DNA of 64,000 bases from Gnetum montanum (GCA_015680685.1 MNCI01004050.1:909966-973965); one strand, 5' to 3'. Positions 22,827 to 34,907 are shown, counted from the stretch's first letter. Program-made: numbers and translations. The notes: generated from the sequence alone by a model not told the origin.

Positions 22827-23378
22827 ATGCTAGGTCAAATGGACCAAATCTCTATAGATAAGAATGTCCCAAATGGAAAAGACCTAGCAAATGCGTTGAC
22901 TCAAGTCACACAAGCCTTAAAACAAAAGAATACTTCTTTAAGTTTGTATGACTTAGTAATAACTTCACCAGTACATCGAGAAGCTCTCGTACGGATGCTA
23001 ACTTCAATTCCTGTTAGTGAGGATCTTCCTACAAATGAGGCATCCATTTATGCAGTATTATCCCCACAACTTCAGGAATCGAAGACCACATCCTTAGAAT
23101 TCCATGTTAAGGACATTAAGCTAGATGAGAAAACAAGGGAAATCACCACAACCCCTATGTTCATAACAATACAAGTTGATAATTTCAAAATATGTAGGGT
23201 GCATGTTGATGATGGTGTAGCAACAAATGTAATACCTTTTTCCATCATTGAAAAATTGGGACTCACTGAACAAATACAACCCACAACAACCTCTTTCTTG
23301 AGATCTTTCAATGGTTCCCATGTGGGAGTGAAAGGAATGATTACCTTAGATTTCATAGCTAGAGACCTTAGATTTTAG
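22827..23378 (+). CDS. Element D protease region (183 codons)
   Basis: It lies in the same frame as gag, directly after its TGA. The N-terminal half has the SLYDLVITSPVHREAL motif found before protease in Tat-like polyproteins. The second half is a retropepsin-like segment with HVDDGVATNVIP at the catalytic site (D-D-G rather than D-S/T-G) and FNGSHVGVKG as the flap-side motif. It stops at 23376-23378 where RT should begin. Beyond it the sequence folds back on itself and joins the 3' LTR. Because the active-site triad is unusual and the frame is separated from gag by a stop, function is doubtful. Confidence 0.75.
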   Translation: MLGQMDQISIDKNVPNGKDLANALTQVTQALKQKNTSLSLYDLVITSPVHREALVRMLTSIPVSEDLPTNEASIYAVLSPQLQESKTTSLEFHVKDIKLDEKTREITTTPMFITIQVDNFKICRVHVDDGVATNVIPFSIIEKLGLTEQIQPTTTSFLRSFNGSHVGVKGMITLDFIARDLRF

Positions 23379-23507
23379 TTCATAGCCATAGCTTACGAAC
23401 TGTACGAACTGTCCACAAATCTAAGGTAACCATGCCTTTCACTTCCACACGGGAACCACTGAAAGGCATGGTACGAACTGTACGAACTGTCCGCAAATCT
23501 AAGGAAA
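23305..23507. repeat. Inverted templated filler at the pol deletion junction of D
   Basis: 23412-23465 reads as an imperfect reverse complement of 23305-23370 ('ctaaggtaa', 'cctttcac', 'gggaacca'). Nearby are short direct repeats of 'cgaactgtac'. This marks the joint between the protease and the truncated 3' LTR. Confidence 0.75.
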
Positions 23508-23687
23508 GCCATAGCTTACGCTCGGGGAAATCCTTGGTTGATTTGCGTGCGAACCATCCAAGGCACTCTGCCTTCGTTTACTTTTCTAGCTTGCCCTCGG
23601 GCGAAGGCAGGGTCAGCTGTGGCTGCCCAACGATCTCTCGGTGTTTGTTTCCCTTCCAGCCTTACACCGACGATTTAGATCAGTACA
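23508..23687 (+). repeat. Element D 3' LTR, 5'-truncated
   Basis: It matches 19848-20027 of the 5' LTR ('ccttggttgatttg', 'gaaggcagggtca', 'ccgacgattta') and ends CAGTACA, followed by the ATGAG duplication at 23688-23692. Only the last 180 bp of the LTR remain. Confidence 0.9.
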
Positions 23688-24640
23688 ATGAGCTCAGGAT
23701 ATAACCAAGCAAAGGCTATTGACCATCTATTAACCACATTTAGTAGCTTCTCCTTTTCTTTACGAGCAACATTTGCATTAATTATTACCAGCTTCCCATT
23801 TTTCAAGAATGCATATTCCATGCTAGCAAGTAGAGTTTTCAACTCAAGGAGCTCTTGTTTAAAATTTCTAGGAATTTCCAACTCTTTCCAATTAGTACCA
23901 TTAATTTTGTTAATGGAGAGCTGGCAATGAACTTGCTTCAATTCATCCATTCCTTTCATGTAGGTAGATGTTAGGCTCTTAGTAGGTTCTATGCAAAGTG
24001 TGTTGCTTCCAAGATCAACCATCAGCCACGAGGTGCCCTCCTACTTTGTGGTTGTTGTGTACAGGCACTTTTGAATTTTAGATATATTGGCATACTAACT
24101 ACATGCTTTGATAGATACACTATTAACAACCCATAGTTTTTGAATAAATTTGCACCCTGTATCATTGTACATGATAACTTTCTTCCTCTTGATCTTTCTG
24201 AATGCATTTTCTTTAGAGATTTCAAGGAAAATAACTCAAATCCCCAATCATGCATCAATAGTACTTAGCCAAGCTCTTCACATGATGATTAGAAAGTCCC
24301 CATTGCAATTGTCCTCTCAAATCACCAGAAAATTAGCAAGGTAGGACCACCCACAAACGATGGTTACAATATCCTCCACTAGTTCCAAGGGAACAATGAT
24401 GGAATGATCAACCAACTTGAGATGGATGTTTCTCTTCTTGAGTAGAGTTCTAGGATTTATACATCTCATGAAAAATCAAATTAACACTAGAACCTTGCAA
24501 GGCTCATTCCCAAAAATTTGAAGGTAAATAATGGGAATTCCAAGATCCAATAGTTTCAAAGGAAGATAACCAACTTTTATCCAATCAGTTATCACATGAG
24601 TTAACATGACAGTATGGACTTTGGGAGGTGTTTGGTTTGA
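23688..24640 (-). pseudogene. Element H: RT N-terminal part and protease
   Basis: On the minus strand, 23675-24022 holds the pre-RT linker (ELKTLLASMEYAFL, VIINANVARKE, FAWLYPEL), which continues into RT at 18395 once element D is removed. The protease-like region follows at about 24050-24620 and matches element A's protease C-terminal half (VDHSI..PLELVEDI, CGWSYLANFLVI, AWLSTIDA). Several stops are present. Confidence 0.8.
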
Positions 24641-26640
24641 ACAGTACTTGAATGGCTTAGATGAAGAGGGAGCTAGAGAACCAAGGTTGCTAGCCCCAAG
24701 TGTATGTGAGGGTTTAGTTGGGAAATTGGTTTGAAAGAAAGGGCTTTTTTTTTATCTAGTTTCTAAACCACTTAACTAAGGAGTCGACTGTAAGTTAATA
24801 GCCCTTGTTGCGTTATGTTGTTATAGCTAAGGCAAAATTTCTCCCTACACTGATGAAGTAGGTGGAAACTAGGTTGAGGGTGGAGGGACATATGCAAAAG
24901 GATTAGAAGGGTGATAGGGATATGGGATTTCCCCTCTAGTAGATGGACAATTAGTTTTGTAATACTCTAGAGGGTAGTAGTGATGTTGCAAGGTGGTGTG
25001 ATGAAAAGATTCATGTAGAGAAATGGGTTGCTAAACATAGTACCCATATGGATCTATTTGATGGTAATTGTACTGCTGCCTTGGTAGTGGCATCCCCCAT
25101 AACCATGGGTATTGCAATTGTTGGTATTGCTCATATGTTTGTGATGGAGCTTCACTTGGATAGTAGGTTTGTTGTTGGTGGAATTGATTAGGATTTCCTT
25201 AAGGATAAGGTGATCTTTTGGGTGCTTGCCTCCTTAACAATCTAGGATTTAGATCATACACCCCAAATTCTTGAAAGTGTGACATAATGGGGAAACATCC
25301 CTTGGGATGTTCATAATGGTAGATATCACATCCACCACCATCAACTAATTTAATCTCCACAACTTCTTCTACTGCAAAAACTTTACCCTTGCCCCTTTAG
25401 TAGGCATGTTTAGCTTCTTTCTACCTCCTACAGTCATGATCACCACTCTGCTCTCTTGATTCTTCTATGATTTTTAGAGCAACTTGGAATTTTTCATCCA
25501 ATGAATCCCACATTTTATTCACCTTAGCTGAAATTTCAAACATAGATTTTTGGATTGGCAAGGCCTTTTTGTTTACCACCTCATCAAGTGATGACTCTTC
25601 CTCACTGTCACAAAAGCAAACTTCCCTCTTTCTAATGGAAGGATCCCTATTATATTCTTCTACACTTTCTTATTTTCTTAACTCTCCTTCTTCTTTTTCT
25701 ACCTGCTATATAAACCTTTGGATTTGATGGGCTTTTAATTCTAACAGTCTCCCTTGAGCATAGACCCAACGAGTTCTTTTCATTGCTGATATGAGTCCAC
25801 CTATGATGTGGCGAAGTTATTCCTACTGAGAATAACCATGGCAATGACATTGGTGTATGAGAGAATAGTATTTACTCATGGTGGTATCTAAGGGTTCATG
25901 TGTTCCTTGCTTCCATCCTTGGATCTACCTTCTCAAATTAGACACTTGAGGGTATGTCTAATATTTATCATTGAACAACTCTAGCATTGTACTCCACCTA
26001 TGGATGGATTCTGGTTCCAAGGACTGATACCAACTTTCTACTTACTTGATGAGTGTCTTGAAAAATAATTTTAATTTCTACTAATCATTTTCAATATTCT
26101 ATAAGGCACAAGCATTGTGAAAAGCTTAAAGATTTGTTTGTGGATTAGACCTATATCCTCCCTCAAATCTAGGGATATTGTTCATGTTAAGTCGCTTGAT
26201 CCAACTATCTTTCACATGCCTCACTAAAATTTTTACTACCTCTACAATATTCAACATGTTTTGAGTAGAAAGCAAAGGCTCATCATCATCATTATTTTGA
26301 TAATGCCTATGATGTCCTCTACTAGCTCTTCATTCATGATGGTCTTTGCGATTATCATCGTTGTCTCGTTGTTCACCTTCATGATGGTTCTCCTTCTTGC
26401 GGTGTCTATCAAAGCTAGATGAGGAAAAAGAAAATGCAAACAAAGAGGACAAAGAGGAAGGAGGACTGCCACCACCTCAACATTTTTCACAACCACATCC
26501 ATCAACTTTCTTATCATCTTGATGATTGCCCAAGGTCCTTCTTTGGCTCCTACTTTTTCTTGAACTTGGATTGTTGATATTGAATTATAAATTCAAGTTC
26601 ACACCTCCATCACTAATATCAAGGGATGAAGAGTCTTCAT
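24641..26640 (-). pseudogene. Element H: gag, N-terminally truncated
   Basis: The minus-strand remnants align with element A gag from about residue 175 to the end. They include a Ser/His-rich stretch (26380-26480), a gag core (NNIPRFEGGY, ESWYQSLEPES, STMLELFNDKY) and the knuckle motif at about 25260-25340 (YHYEHPKGCFPI..H.QE.GVY.LNPR). Numerous stops are present. The first 170 or so residues, the leader and the primer-binding site are missing at the right end, where gag abuts LTR sequence. Confidence 0.8.
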
Positions 26641-26677
26641 GTTGAGAACCCCCAGAGGGAGGATCCTTAGTGGGATT

Positions 26678-26991
26678 GGATACATAAGTTATGAATAGTT
26701 AGGCATTGGTTAGTTAGTTAGATTAAATTAGCAATTAAATTACTTCATTCCCTTCGTCCTTTATTTTAAGCACTTAAAATGACTAAGATCTGCTATGCTA
26801 TGACTAAGATTTGCTATTCTATGACTAAGATATCCCAAACTGTGCACCCAAGCACTATATTTATAGGCCAACACACATCCCACAACATCAAATATCCAAC
26901 ATCTCCTCTAAGCCCCCAATATTGGGTATATGATATTAGGGCTTCAATATTAGATACCCGATATCAAAGCTAGATTAAATACACTTCATCA
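26678..26991 (-). mobile_element. Element H: rearranged 5' LTR remnant
   Basis: 26830-26991 aligns in direct orientation with the 3' LTR at 10940-11063 (TATA-like 'tatatttatagg', 'cctctaagcccccaatat', 'acacttcatca'). 26678-26772 aligns with 10485-10570 only as its reverse complement. Between them is a 22-bp tandem repeat (26777-26831, 'atgactaagat'). The 5' LTR has thus lost and inverted part of its sequence. Confidence 0.7.
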
Positions 26992-28093
26992 CATGGTCCC
27001 ATGTTTTTTTCTCTCATAAGAATTAACTTTCTTCTCAACCTTGATAACTAATTCATAAGCATCATCTAGGGTTTAATGCTCATAAAATATCAACTTCTAT
27101 TGATATTACATCTTGAAACCTTCAATGAATATGAATGCTTGATCATAATCATTCCAATTCACCTTGGAATGATAAAAAACCAAGAAAAATCAAGAGGCGA
27201 TGTTGGATATCTAAAATGCTTTATCTTCACAATCACCTCTTACATTTTCTTGGAATGCTTATACTTCTATCTCAACATGTATTAAATGATTAAACATTCC
27301 CTCATATGAACCTTATTTTGTATGAAAACTGCATGAAACATTTTTTCCATCAAATGAAAGCCATACCTTGAAGTTTGGATTCAATGAGTAGTACCCTTAG
27401 ATGATTAGGCATCTTCTCCAACTTAAAATTCTTGTTCAATGTCTTCAACCATGACTCAAATGCATCTGAGCCATTGAGCCCATTAAAATATTTCAATTTC
27501 GCATAAGCCCTAATGCATTTTTGAAATCTTTAACAAGCCTTGCTTCATCCTCATCATCTAGTCTTGAATGCCTAAATGAACTTGATCTTAATGAATGAGA
27601 AACTAATAAATCCCTTTGATATTTCACATGAGGACTAGGGTTTCTTCCTCATGGAATCCTTGGAGAATTAAAACCAACACAATCATGGATTGAATGTAAA
27701 TCCTTCTCACCATATCCTCTTTAATCTTCATGTATTCTTTCATCTTCTTGATTTAATGAACCTTTAGCAGTATTCCTCCTTTAAGATGGTCCTCATTAGC
27801 ACCAAGTTTATCATCCAATTATTCTAATTTATCACAACCATTTGGAAAGCACCTTTAAGATCTTCTATGTCTTTGTTCAATGTTTCCATTGATTTCCTCT
27901 TGGAAGCTATGTTTTTCAAGTAATCAAAAATAATTATCAACATAAAAATTAAAATTTACCACAATCTAGATAATTTCAAGACACAATAATTACAATCCCA
28001 CAAATCTAGGTATAACCAAGCATGAAAGTATCAATAATCCAACAAGAATGTATTTCACACATGGTACAAAATGTTGAATTCTTCAAATCCTAT
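26992..28093 (-). pseudogene. Element G: gag, continuing across the H insertion
   Basis: The minus strand gives gag-like stretches such as KYFNGLNGSDAFESWLKTL (about 27400-27500) and, next to H, DDAYELVIKVEKKV. The latter runs on into SKGKNK at 10247 leftwards. It is broken by stops. At the H borders the five bases are 'catgg' (26992) and 'cttgg' (10242-10246), a possible mutated target-site duplication. Confidence 0.65.
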
Positions 28094-28106
28094 GCTCTAA
28101 TACCAA
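28094..28106 (-). promoter_or_regulatory. Element G primer-binding site, initiator tRNA-Met type
   Basis: The minus strand reads TTGGTATTAGAGC; the consensus TGGTATCAGAGC pairs with plant initiator tRNA-Met, so there is one mismatch. It lies at the upstream end of G's gag, where the PBS is expected. The 5' LTR should lie to its right. Confidence 0.7.
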
Positions 28107-28885
28107 AGCTAATACATCCTTAGAGATTATCAAACCATTCCTAACAATTAAAACTCAAAACCATATAATTCTATTTCCAATACTTCCCATTATTCATGCA
28201 CAACATACACAAAAGAAAAACACCACTAAAACCCTCTTCAGTTAATGCATATAATGTTAAAATACATTAAAATATATGGTAAAAGGGCTAATGCACATAT
28301 AAGCTAAGGATATATGAATATTTTGAGCCTCCCATGTATAGCAAAACATCACACTTTCAATAATGGATCTAAGATATGATGCCAAACATCCCTCACAATC
28401 CTCACCTCTCTCTAGATGAGAATGCACAATGCCAAAGAGCTAACACAATGCTCAATAGAACCACATAGTTACTCTTAGAGCTCTTCCATAGCTCATGATC
28501 ATAACAAAAAATGTCCAAAAGCTTTAATTACATTGTCATTCTTCTCCTTTATAACTGTCACATTGAATTTTTGTTCTTTCTAATGCTTCAACACTTTTTA
28601 AAAATAATCGAGAAATGGACTATAAGTCACTATAGGTCACACTTGCTTGTAGTCTTGATGTGGTTGCAACCTATTACAAGCTACAATGTTTCATAATTTC
28701 CTAAAGATAGAAAAACATGAATTCAAATTTCTTCTTAGTATAAGTAGTTGTGTCCATAGCCTCCAACAAGCTTCAAGATTAGCTACAACCTCCTACTAGC
28801 CACACCCACCTCATAGCTCCTTATCTAGCTTAAAATATTATTTAAAAATTAGAAACTAAAAACTAGAAATTTTTACTATGTCTAG
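28107..28885 (-). mobile_element. Probable element G 5' LTR remnant
   Basis: Inferred only from its position next to the PBS. AT-rich, without coding signal. No matching 3' LTR exists because G is truncated at about 8403, so I cannot confirm the right boundary. Confidence 0.35.
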
Positions 28886-29935
28886 TAAATCAAAAAGGAT
28901 TTGTTGGATGATAAAGCTTTAACAAATCTTTAAAGAAAGTTAAAAACATCATTGATGTACTGCCCAAGCAAATAGGGTCAATTTGAAAGAAAATAATTAG
29001 CAGATTACAATTAATAGTATAATTCATTTGAATGTGAGCCAAAGATGGGGAAAAAATATGTTCATCATCTTCTATGCTTTGTTTGCACAATTTGCAAATA
29101 CACTCTTCTCTTAGTAAATTGATCCAATGATCCATCTCAATAAGAAGATGATGAAAGCTTATTGTTGCATAAGCAATTTGATTTCTTAAATGAATAGAAA
29201 TAGCTAGAAATATATCCTTTTGAGAACTAGATAAGAAACCTCCTCTAACAAAATATAAATAAAATGCCTTTTTCCTAACATGTTTAACCAAAATTTAGCC
29301 AAGATTTTTTCTTTTATAGTTTTTTTAAAGAGCCTTTTATTTAAAAGAAGATCCTCTATTACAATATTCTGTGACTGAAGCCATAATTTTCCTTGATGTA
29401 ACCATCCATTTTCTTATGTATCATTCATTATATCCTTATTATAATTAACTTCCTTCATATAACTTAACTTATGAATATAAGTAATAAATTAACAAAGGGT
29501 TTTAACTTCAAGAGGAAGCAAATCTACTTCTAAAAGTAAGACATTGTATGAAGTCTACATTTTTACATGAAATTCACATATAAGAAATTATTTTTGAACA
29601 TGCTCTAATTTTTTCTAATTATGTATGGAAAGAGAAGGTCCCCATGCAACACATCCATATAATAATATAGGTTGGAAAAGACTACAAAAAAGTTTTCATC
29701 TAATCTCCCATGCCAAAATTTATTTCCTACTCTAACTATTTCATAGAGAAAAAAGATGTCACATGCTACTTGAAGCCCTTTGAGTAATACTGGTATTCCA
29801 ACTATAATTACTAACATATAAGATTCACATATATTAAGTCTTTTTTCTTTAAGGAAAAAATTGTAATTTCTATTTCTAGTATCACAAACTAGAATTTTAG
29901 TCTTATCAATATTAACTTTCATACAAGAATAGTTG
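28886..29935 (-). pseudogene. LINE (non-LTR retrotransposon) fragment, RT end and zinc-binding region
   Basis: At 29605-29935 the minus strand encodes the end of a LINE RT (MKVNIDKTKILVCDT, then a degraded YLGI-like region). At 28890-29291 it encodes the RT zinc-binding type region, with the H..E..CICKLC....DDEHIF motif. The endonuclease and the RT core are missing. It joins a copia fragment directly on the right. Confidence 0.75.
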
Positions 29936-32605
29936 CAAATTCCCATGTGTGTGTTTTTTTAATGATGGGTTCATATTCATTATCCATAGCTTTCTTCCAC
30001 TCTTTAGATCTTAGAGCATCTTCAATATTTGATGATTCTTGACTAAGTACTAAGTAGATAACATTTGTAATTACATTAAATCTTGTATTCCTTCTTTCAA
30101 AGTTCGTGTCCAACATTTGATTATGTGGCTAATTTATTTGAACTTATAAATTTATCTTAGTTCAATATTGAGCATCCCTTTTGTCTTGTTGAAATTCTAT
30201 AACTAAAAACTTATCTTCTAAAAATGTGACATCTCTTGATGAGTGTCATTGGTGTTCAATAAGATCATAGTAGTTGTATCTACTTGTCTTTGAGTTATAT
30301 CCAAGAAATATGCATTTCCTTCCTCTTTGATCCAATTCATTTAGAAATTAATTTATATTTTTTACATTGTAGTGACATGCAAATACTCTCATATGCTTAA
30401 TGCTCAGTAAATTATTATAAAAGAAATCATAAGGAGTTTTTCCTTCATTGCTAATGTTAATAATATTATTTGTGATATATATTGTCATTGTCATTGTAAT
30501 ACTCTAGTAGCTATTTGATAGTTTAGCATTCTTGAGAAGTTAATTCCATTATATTAAGGGTTATACCCATATGTTGTTTGATGAAAAATATCTTTTATTG
30601 TGCCAAAATCTTCAAACTTGTTGTTGACAAATCCTCCTCCTCTATCAGAACTTACGGCTTTGGTTACAAGGTTCATAAAGTTTTTCATCATATTAACAAA
30701 GTCTTTAAATTCTTTTGAAGGCTTATTCCTTTGTCGTAAGATTATAAGTCCTTGTAAACTCCATATGACCATCTACCATGACAAGAAAGTAGTTTGCTCA
30801 TCCAATAGAAATTATAGGCATTGGTCCCATAAGATCCATGTGAACAAGTTCTAGAGATTTACTTTTCCTTTGCATTATAGTTATGTGTGGCACATTTTAT
30901 TTTATTTTTTATTTTTTCCTTTTATGCATAGTTCACATTTTTCTTTTGCATTTCTTTGATTCTGATTCTAATTCTAATGTCTTTGTGCAATTTTACCATT
31001 TTTTCAATTTCAACATAGGATGTATGACCTATTCTCTTGTGTCATATTTTTGCTTTTTCTTCATTTATAGATGGATGGTTATTAGGTGAAACTATTTGAG
31101 AAGTAAATTTGTTTAATTTGTTTTCTGATTTCATCATTTAAATAGTGGATTCTTGATCATTGTTGATAAGATTTTCTTTCAAGTCAAAAGGATTACAATC
31201 TATATAGTAGATTCTATTGTTTTAGGCTTTTATTTTGATGACATCTTCTCCATTTAGTTTTTTTATTATACATTATTCATTTCTAAAGATTACATCAATT
31301 TCTTTCATAGTTATTTTTCCAATTAAAAGTAATGAAGTTGAAAGATTTAGAACATGAAGTACTTCAATAATTGCTACAACTTTGTTATTGGGTAGTCTTA
31401 CAATGCAATCTCCTACTCCTTCTATGTTGATAAAGTTTCCATCACTAAATTTGATTTACCAATTTTGTTCAGGTTATAATTGAGAAGATGAGATTTATAA
31501 CATGTCATGTGATTTGAGCATTTTCCATCTATAATCTAAGAATTTCTTTAAAAATATCATAGTGTTGGAATAGAAAGCTTTGTGATTGTCTTTATTATCT
31601 TCTAATGTTGATGTTAAATAATTCTCTTGGTTTTTTTTTATATAGCAAATGTACAAAAAAGATAAATTTATCCCAACAGGTTACTATGGTGTGTTATCTT
31701 CTTTTGCAAAACTTACAAAATGAAATGGAGTTGTTTGATTGTGTGTTCCTCTGACCTTGGTTGTTCGATCATCCTCTTGTAAAACCTATGCCCCTTGTGT
31801 CTCTTATTAGAGTTTCTGTCATATATTAATTATTTGGAAATTTTTAATCTTGGAAATTTATTCTGTTAAATCTTTCTCTTCATCTATTAAGTCTACCTCT
31901 TCCATTGCTAGTAGCAAAAGCTTGATCTTTCTTGCAATTATCTATCATCAAGCTTTCTAGGATTCTAATTTATGATACTAAATATTTAATTGTAAATTGT
32001 TTGAATTCTTTATTTTAGAAAAAAAATCATCTTCATGTTTTGATATTCATGATCATTATACAGTGTTGCTACAACTTTTTGGACCTTTTGATGCTTTGTT
32101 AAGTCACATTCAAACTTATCAATATGTTTAATACATTCATACATTCTTATGAAGAAATCTCCAATGTGTTCCTAATTTGTTATTTTCAATGTTTTGAATT
32201 ATATTCTGTATAAAAGCTCTTTGGTGTCTTGATCTTCTAAGTTTCCAACGTAATCTAAATAGAACCTTTTCCATATTTTTTTAAAGGTCTTTGGTGAGCA
32301 TAGTCTTCCTTCTATAGTTTCTAATACATTAAAGATGATGATCATTCTTGTAAGAATTTTTATTTTTTGTTTCTTTTTTCTTTTTAGTAATTCATTGAAG
32401 CGTTGGTCTTCATCTTTATTTCTTTACTTGAAATAATATTGAAAGGAGTTTTTTTTTTATTTAATATCCTTCTAAACATCATTTACTTTTAGAAGGCATT
32501 TTATCATATTTATCCAAAGAATGAAATTCTAGATCATATTGAAAATGATGGAACATTTTTCAATTATCATGTTGTAACTCATGGTGATACTGACTCTACT
32601 ACCAA
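29919..32605 (-). pseudogene. Ty1/copia fragment (gag to the start of RT)
   Basis: Minus-strand order from right to left is gag-like sequence (about 31800-32560), the pre-integrase/integrase region with SSDRGGGFVNNKFEDF at 30554-30772 (core Asp kept in SDRGG) and the RT start at 29919-30116 with EWKKAMDNEYE and THTWEF. Frames are interrupted many times. RT, where it would continue, is replaced by the LINE fragment. A weak PBS-like stretch lies at about 32594-32606. Confidence 0.8.
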
Positions 32606-33863
32606 CCTTAGTGATTGTGACCTTTGAATTTCTTCTTAATAAAAAGATTTTGAAATGGAATGTAGTTAATTTAATTGTGATATTTGCTAATCCACTGCTA
32701 GATTAATGAAGGTGATGATGATTGTTGATGATCCTAATGAATAGTAGATTAGATTATTAATGTTGATGACTAAATAAAGAATCTTGATGATAGATATATT
32801 ACACCCCTTACATAAGCCTCAGGTATTGCATTATGATTATGATGTCTTTACAAGCTCAGTAAACATGATTATATATACTAGTCTTGTGTAATGTGTAAAA
32901 TATGTAATGTTGCTAGTAAGGATGTTGGACTAGGGTACAAGAGTGACTATTTAACATGTATTTATGCTTTATGTGTGATTGTGGTATTTATGCATTTAAA
33001 CTATAGCACTACGTTGTGTGATGTTTCGATGTGATTTTAGTATATGGATGTGTAGTGTGTTTAATATAGATCTCATAGGTTCAAACAAATTTTAATTTAG
33101 AGTCTTGATGTGTTTGTTATGCATGTTTGAAATGCAGGGTATTAGGTAAATAGGAAATAAAAGAAATAATTTTACAAAAGTGTTTAGTTAAAAAATAAAA
33201 GCAAAGTGAAATTGGTTTCGTAATTTCACATGATGTGTGAGGTAATGTAAATTACTTTATAAAAATTACATAGCTTATAAACCATTATTTTTTAAGTCAA
33301 CACCTCAACCATCAATTATTTGCATAGGAAATTAGATTTTTTATTTTTGCAAAAATAGAAACGAATTTTGAACTATTTCTTTCATATTTTTTTTATTTTC
33401 AACACTCTGTCTCTTGAACTTTGGCATCAAGGATAGATTTTACTTTCTTCTAAACTTGGATTTAGAATGGTTGTGATCATGTTGACATGAGCACAATATT
33501 GGTTTGGAGGGTTTTAATATTATTTTGGAGCTTTTACTTCAACAAATTTAATTGGTGGGTTGTCTATATATTTCCCTTGTACTTTTGGGTTAGATTAATG
33601 GATATGGTCATGCATTGTAGGAATGTGAGATGAATAGGTTAAAGATTAAGTTTGGATGTGTAATTTTGCGAATTACCAAATTTGTGATTATGTTTTATAG
33701 GTTATGCATGATATTGTATGTAACAAATTGAATGCTTTAAGACTTATGGAGATTGGTTGTCATGTTGTAATGATCAATGTGGTACTGAAACTTTGTATTC
33801 TACATATGGTTTTGGTTTGGCTACTTCCAAGGAGTTCAATTATGTCTTATGGTAATTAAATAT
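32606..33863. other. AT-rich, possibly copia LTR on the left; otherwise unassigned
   Basis: The first 200 bp could be the copia 5' LTR given its place beside the PBS-like sequence. The remainder has no recognisable coding, RNA or repeat structure. Confidence 0.3.
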
Positions 33864-34770
33864 TGATAAATCCAAATTCTTTTCAGCAATGATATTGGGT
33901 ATCTCATATCGAAGCTATGATATTGGATCCCCAATATTGAGGCACAAGATATGATGTTACGTATTTGATATCACGGACATGTGTGGGCCTATAAATACAA
34001 CACTTAGGCACATTGTCCAAATACAATTTCATTTCACACTTAGCAAAATTTTGTCAGTTTATTTTCTTCATTTTAGCACTTAGCACTTAGGAGTGTATGC
34101 CTACAGTGTGATGTTTCTGAATTGAATAGAGTCATTATTCAAGTAGAATGTACTTGGACATTTTTCCTACATGGAAATATAGATCAAGATTACTTTTCAT
34201 CATTACAGCATCACTTAGTTTTTACTATATACACTTTGAATAATTTTCCTGCTTTGACTTAGCTTAATATTTACTATTTTCTCTAGTTACTAATTTACTT
34301 TCTATGCACGTTATCATTACAGTTATTAAGTAGAATGGATACAATTGATTTTGAGCATTAAGTGTAATCATTTGGTAATCCAGTAGTATTATCGCTTGGT
34401 TCACCCATAGCGTAATACCTGGTAATCCCAATAACAATTGCATGAGTCCAAGATGTGTCTAGAGAATCAAGAATAAATTTTCATCACATAGGCTAGATTA
34501 TATTTGGTTACTGTCACTTAGATTTAGGCACCATTCCATTTCCTTTATTCTTACTAGGAGCAATATGGCCCATACAACATTAGTATCATACACCTTATTG
34601 TAAGTTAAACCATACGGATCGATTTACTAACTCACGTGGGAAGATAACGATCACGAACTTAAACCAACTACTAGCATAATTACATTGCCTTGTCCATGGA
34701 ATTCAATCGGGCTACACATGAACACTCGTAACTCATACGGCTAGGTGTTGGACTACTTCATCGCTTATCA
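33864..34770 (+). repeat. Element K 5' LTR
   Basis: It runs TGATAAATCC...CTTATCA, 907 bp. The start resembles the LTRs at 50602 and 58113 (TGATAAATTC). It has GATATTGG and CCAATATTG motifs upstream of a TATA box at 33990-33997. Confidence 0.85.
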
Positions 34771-34790
34771 TTGGCGTCGTTGTTGGGGAC
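34771..34790 (+). promoter_or_regulatory. Element K primer-binding site (tRNA-Asp type, mutated)
   Basis: It reads 'ttggcgtcgttgttggggac', two C-to-T changes away from the intact site of element A at 52275-52294, which pairs with the plant tRNA-Asp 3' end. Confidence 0.85.
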
Positions 34791-34907
34791 ACGTTAATGT
34801 TATGCTAAGTAATTGATTTCTCAAAGTTCATTGTATCCAAAACACAAAGTTAAATCTTACAACTATAAGTAAAGCACACTTAACACATAACATCTATAAA
34901 CTATAAT

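Larger units (their letters stand above)
18401..23687 (+). mobile_element. Element D: pol-less Tat-like LTR retrotransposon
   Basis: The element has a 5' LTR (18401-20027), a leader, a gag ORF (20109-22826), a protease ORF (22827-23378), a rearranged junction (23379-23507) and a truncated 3' LTR (about 23508-23687). It is flanked by an exact ATGAG duplication. RT, RNase H and integrase are absent. The gag and protease pattern resembles the Tat/Ogre branch of Ty3/gypsy. Such a copy could move only with enzymes supplied by another element. Confidence 0.88.

Noticed and set aside
10242-26996. A clean target-site duplication for element H
   Set aside because: The pentamers cttgg and catgg differ and are offset from the LTR end by a few bases; I only treat them as possible. 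The H insertion rests on gag continuity instead.
28094-28106. tRNA gene fragment
   Set aside because: The match is only the primer-binding complement of the tRNA 3' end, beside gag; the same holds at 34771 and 52275. No cloverleaf was seen anywhere in the window.
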